A DNA stretch of 7,786 bases, taken from positions 1-7,786 of the forward strand of contig CADBQV010000106.1 in NCBI GenBank assembly GCA_902796895.1, in the 5' to 3' direction. Below, piece after piece: positions 5,884-7,786 of the stretch; within the stretch, counting starts at the first letter, position 1; every line of letters begins with the position of its first letter. Position numbers and translations under genes: made by a program. The notes beneath the pieces were generated by a model. It did no database searches. It was not told where the DNA came from and saw nothing but the letters and a program-made list of their open reading frames with translations. The DNA is from an uncultured Erysipelotrichaceae bacterium. Its GTDB lineage: Bacteria > Bacillota_I > Bacilli_A > Acholeplasmatales > Anaeroplasmataceae.

Positions 5884-7533
5884 ATGAAAAAAATTAGTTC
5901 AATAATTTTTATATTTTTAATAATTATGACATTACAATCATGTTATTCATATGACAATATAAATTATAATAAGGTATCATATGAATTTGAAAATTTATAT
6001 GATAATTATGATATTGAAGAGGATAAGCTTAATGCATATTATATTGATGATAGTGACATAATGTATATGGATATAGCCGAATTTTTAGTTTCACTAGATG
6101 GCTTTTATCAAACAGCATATTACAATAAAACAGTAACTATGTCACTTAAAGAATATACATTATTTTTCTATTCTTCAGATGGTGAAAATATATTACGTCA
6201 TTCTATGACTATAGATTGGTTAAATGATACAATAACTGTATCTTCAAGAACCTTCTTTCAAGCTATTAATAGTGAATCATTAATTGATTTATTAAAACAT
6301 ATTGATATAGATGAAGAGGTTATTAAAGAAGGAAAAAGTAAAACATTTGATTTAAAAAAATATGATATTAATATCTATTATAAGGATCATTTATTATTAA
6401 TTCCATTTACAATTTTAAATGAATTATTTTGTTCAAGTAATTATTATAATATCTATTTTGATGGTAATAAGTTTTATGGTACATATTATGATTTAACATC
6501 TCAAGATGAAAAAACATATGTAGATATAATTGAAAATAGTAGCTTAAAAAATAAAGAAGAAAGCGATGAAGAAAGATTATTTTGTTATAATCAATTATTA
6601 TTTACAATTGATAATTTTTATGGATTAAAGGATTATAAAAAAATAAATACAGAAGAAGTATTAAATAATTATAAAGATAGAATATTATCTAAAGATCCTT
6701 TAGTTTATAACAAAGCATATAGTGACTTTTTCTATACATATTTAGATGAATTACATACAAGAATTCCTATTTATTCATTCTATTTAAATGATCATAGTAA
6801 AATAGAAACAAAATATGGTGATTTTTATAATGAATTTAAAGATAGTGCTAATAAATTAGTAGCACAAGCTAATGATAGATTAGATACCATAGATAATAGT
6901 GTATATTATAAAAATGATTTAGCTGTAATATTCTTTACATCATTTAAAATTGATAATTCAAATGACCTAAATGATACATATGAATTTATTAAAAAATCAT
7001 TAAGGGATATTATGTATCATCCTGGAATTAAAAAAATAGCATTTGATATATCATTAAATGGTGGTGGAGTAATACTTTCAATGTATAAAACATTAAGCTT
7101 ATTTTCTGATGAATATTTGAAATTCTACAGTGCTGATAGCATGTATGATTCAGTTTATAATACAGTTTTAAGAGTAGATAATAATAAAGATGATTCATAT
7201 GATTATCTTGATACATTTAAAAATAAAGGATATGATTTTTATATAATTACAGGTATTAACACATTTAGTGCTGCCAATAGCTTTACATCATTTGCTAAAG
7301 ATAATAAAATTGCTAAAATCATCGGTCAAAAAACTGGTGGTGGTATGTGTAGTGTTCTTCCTATAATTTTATCTGATATGACAACTATTGAAATGTCTTC
7401 TACAAATCTTGAATTAAATAAAAATCAAGAATATATAGAAGGTGGAATAGATGTTGATTTAAAAATATCTTATGACAATTATTATGATTATAATAAAATT
7501 AATGAATTAATAAATAATGCTTACTATAATTAG
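5884..7533 (+). CDS. S41 family serine protease lipoprotein, 549 aa
   Basis: The signal peptide is MKK, then a hydrophobic stretch, then lipobox LQSC with Cys20, so it is predicted to be a membrane-anchored surface lipoprotein. Two beta-rich segments (about 50-125 and 155-205) resemble the N-terminal domains found on other Firmicutes S41 proteins, with some similarity to copper amine oxidase N-terminal-like repeats. A helical cap region (about 225-300) ends in YLDELHT (286-292). The S41 core follows: IKKIAFDISLNGGG (382-395), equivalent to the conserved DLRxNxGG, and NTFSAANSF (459-467) with predicted nucleophile Ser462, then IIGQKTGGG (479-487). No PDZ domain is visible. The Lys of the CtpA-type Ser-Lys dyad (TFGKG motif) is replaced by Gly, so His291 is the likelier base. 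The start is set by AGGTGG (5874-5879), which overlaps the preceding TAG stop. Confidence 0.88.
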   Translation: MKKISSIIFIFLIIMTLQSCYSYDNINYNKVSYEFENLYDNYDIEEDKLNAYYIDDSDIMYMDIAEFLVSLDGFYQTAYYNKTVTMSLKEYTLFFYSSDGENILRHSMTIDWLNDTITVSSRTFFQAINSESLIDLLKHIDIDEEVIKEGKSKTFDLKKYDINIYYKDHLLLIPFTILNELFCSSNYYNIYFDGNKFYGTYYDLTSQDEKTYVDIIENSSLKNKEESDEERLFCYNQLLFTIDNFYGLKDYKKINTEEVLNNYKDRILSKDPLVYNKAYSDFFYTYLDELHTRIPIYSFYLNDHSKIETKYGDFYNEFKDSANKLVAQANDRLDTIDNSVYYKNDLAVIFFTSFKIDNSNDLNDTYEFIKKSLRDIMYHPGIKKIAFDISLNGGGVILSMYKTLSLFSDEYLKFYSADSMYDSVYNTVLRVDNNKDDSYDYLDTFKNKGYDFYIITGINTFSAANSFTSFAKDNKIAKIIGQKTGGGMCSVLPIILSDMTTIEMSSTNLELNKNQEYIEGGIDVDLKISYDNYYDYNKINELINNAYYN

Positions 7534-7544
7534 AGGTGATTATT

Positions 7545-7786
7545 ATGGCGTTAAAATTATCAGCTGTTGTTGAAGGCTTAAGATGGTCTTTAGACAATGA
7601 ATTAGTATTTATAAATATAGAGACACACAAGATTTTAAATTGTGCGTCTCCTACATTTTCTGATATTCCTAATGATAAAATATTAGATGAAGTAGAAGCC
7701 AATAAGGATAAATATATTGAGCTTCCTTTAGCAAACGAAATAAATCAAAGAAAAATAGCTATTGAATTTGTTTTATCATTAGATGA
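7545..7786 (+). CDS. UPF0158-like protein, 5' part, cut off by right edge
   Basis: The ATG at 7545 is followed by 80 open codons up to the window end. It is preceded by GAGGTGAT (7533-7540), whose first base is the last base of the S41 stop codon; the spacing is 4 nt. The visible layout fits the UPF0158 family: a short N-terminal helix, a strand pair (ELVFINIETHKIL, 19-31), an acidic linker, then DKYIELP (55-61) and a helix IAIEFVLSLD (71-80). UPF0158 proteins are small, cytoplasmic and without an assigned function. The family call rests on pattern and spacing only and the C-terminal part is missing. No signal peptide is present, so it would not be a surface protein like its two upstream neighbours. 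It is the fourth gene of the apparent operon. Confidence 0.65.
   Translation, partial: MALKLSAVVEGLRWSLDNELVFINIETHKILNCASPTFSDIPNDKILDEVEANKDKYIELPLANEINQRKIAIEFVLSLD
7620..7650. repeat. 11-bp inverted repeat inside the UPF0158-like gene
   Basis: Arms GAGACACACAA (7620-7630) and TTGTGCGTCTC (7640-7650) flank a 9-nt loop. They pair at 10 of 11 positions as plus-strand RNA (one A-C mismatch), and fully as minus-strand RNA if one G-U pair is allowed. Five stem pairs are G-C on the plus strand, which is conspicuous here. No T-run follows on either strand (CTACATTTTC on plus, CTATATTTAT on minus), so it is not a standard terminator. Confidence 0.4.

Noticed and set aside
7028..7216. A 62-codon minus-strand frame opposite the S41 gene
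   Set aside because: It overlaps the conserved S41 core region and is His/Leu/Tyr-rich, as expected for an antisense shadow.
7499..7702. A 67-codon minus-strand frame at the right end
   Set aside because: It lies across the S41 stop and the UPF0158-like start. The plus-strand gene has a strong ribosome site and a family-like pattern.
1..7786. Use of TGA as tryptophan (Mycoplasma-type code)
   Set aside because: Trp is written TGG throughout, and conserved domains read through in full without any TGA codon.
1..7786. CRISPR array, insertion sequence, tRNA or rRNA
   Set aside because: I saw no regularly spaced repeats, transposase-like frames or structured RNA sequences. Intergenic gaps are all below 100 bp.

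Overview
The window looks like chromosome from a very AT-rich, low-GC Gram-positive bacterium, most plausibly an uncultured gut Bacilli/Erysipelotrichales- or RF39-type lineage. This placement is an inference. It rests on Bacillus-like Shine-Dalgarno sites (AAAGGAG, GAGGTGAT), TAA/TAG-only stop codons, lipoprotein signal peptides of Gram-positive style, and family content (GGDEF, long-form U32 protein, M6 and S41 lipoproteins, Flg_new/InlB-type domain). Tryptophan is written TGG in all the genes and no gene needs TGA as a sense codon, so the standard bacterial code applies rather than the Mycoplasma code.

Layout. Left half, minus strand: the 5' part of a GGDEF diguanylate-cyclase-like gene (runs off the left edge), a 224-residue polytopic membrane protein with its own promoter and terminator, and a 740-residue U32-family protein that is probably an RNA hydroxylation factor rather than a protease. 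A 97-bp divergent intergenic region (3366-3462) carries a perfect 18-bp palindrome containing a TATAAT box on both strands. Right half, plus strand: an apparent operon of four closely spaced genes. These are an unrecognised Asn/Ile-rich 262-residue protein, an M6-type zinc metalloprotease lipoprotein with an N-terminal Flg_new-like domain, an S41-type serine protease lipoprotein, and the start of a UPF0158-like gene that runs off the right edge. Spacing is 13, 8 and 11 bp, with no terminator seen between genes.

How the genes may work together. The two lipoproteases share signal-peptide style and are consecutive, so they are probably made together and anchored on the outer face of the membrane, where they could degrade or process extracellular protein. 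The upstream 262-residue protein has no signal peptide and so presumably acts inside the cell; its role is unknown. The U32 gene probably acts in RNA modification and appears to be linked to the operon only by the shared intergenic region.

I see no CRISPR, tRNA, rRNA, insertion sequence or phage gene. All intergenic gaps are under 100 bp. The least explained items are the 262-residue protein, the palindromic divergent promoter region, and the strong compositional contrast between the membrane-protein gene and the rest.
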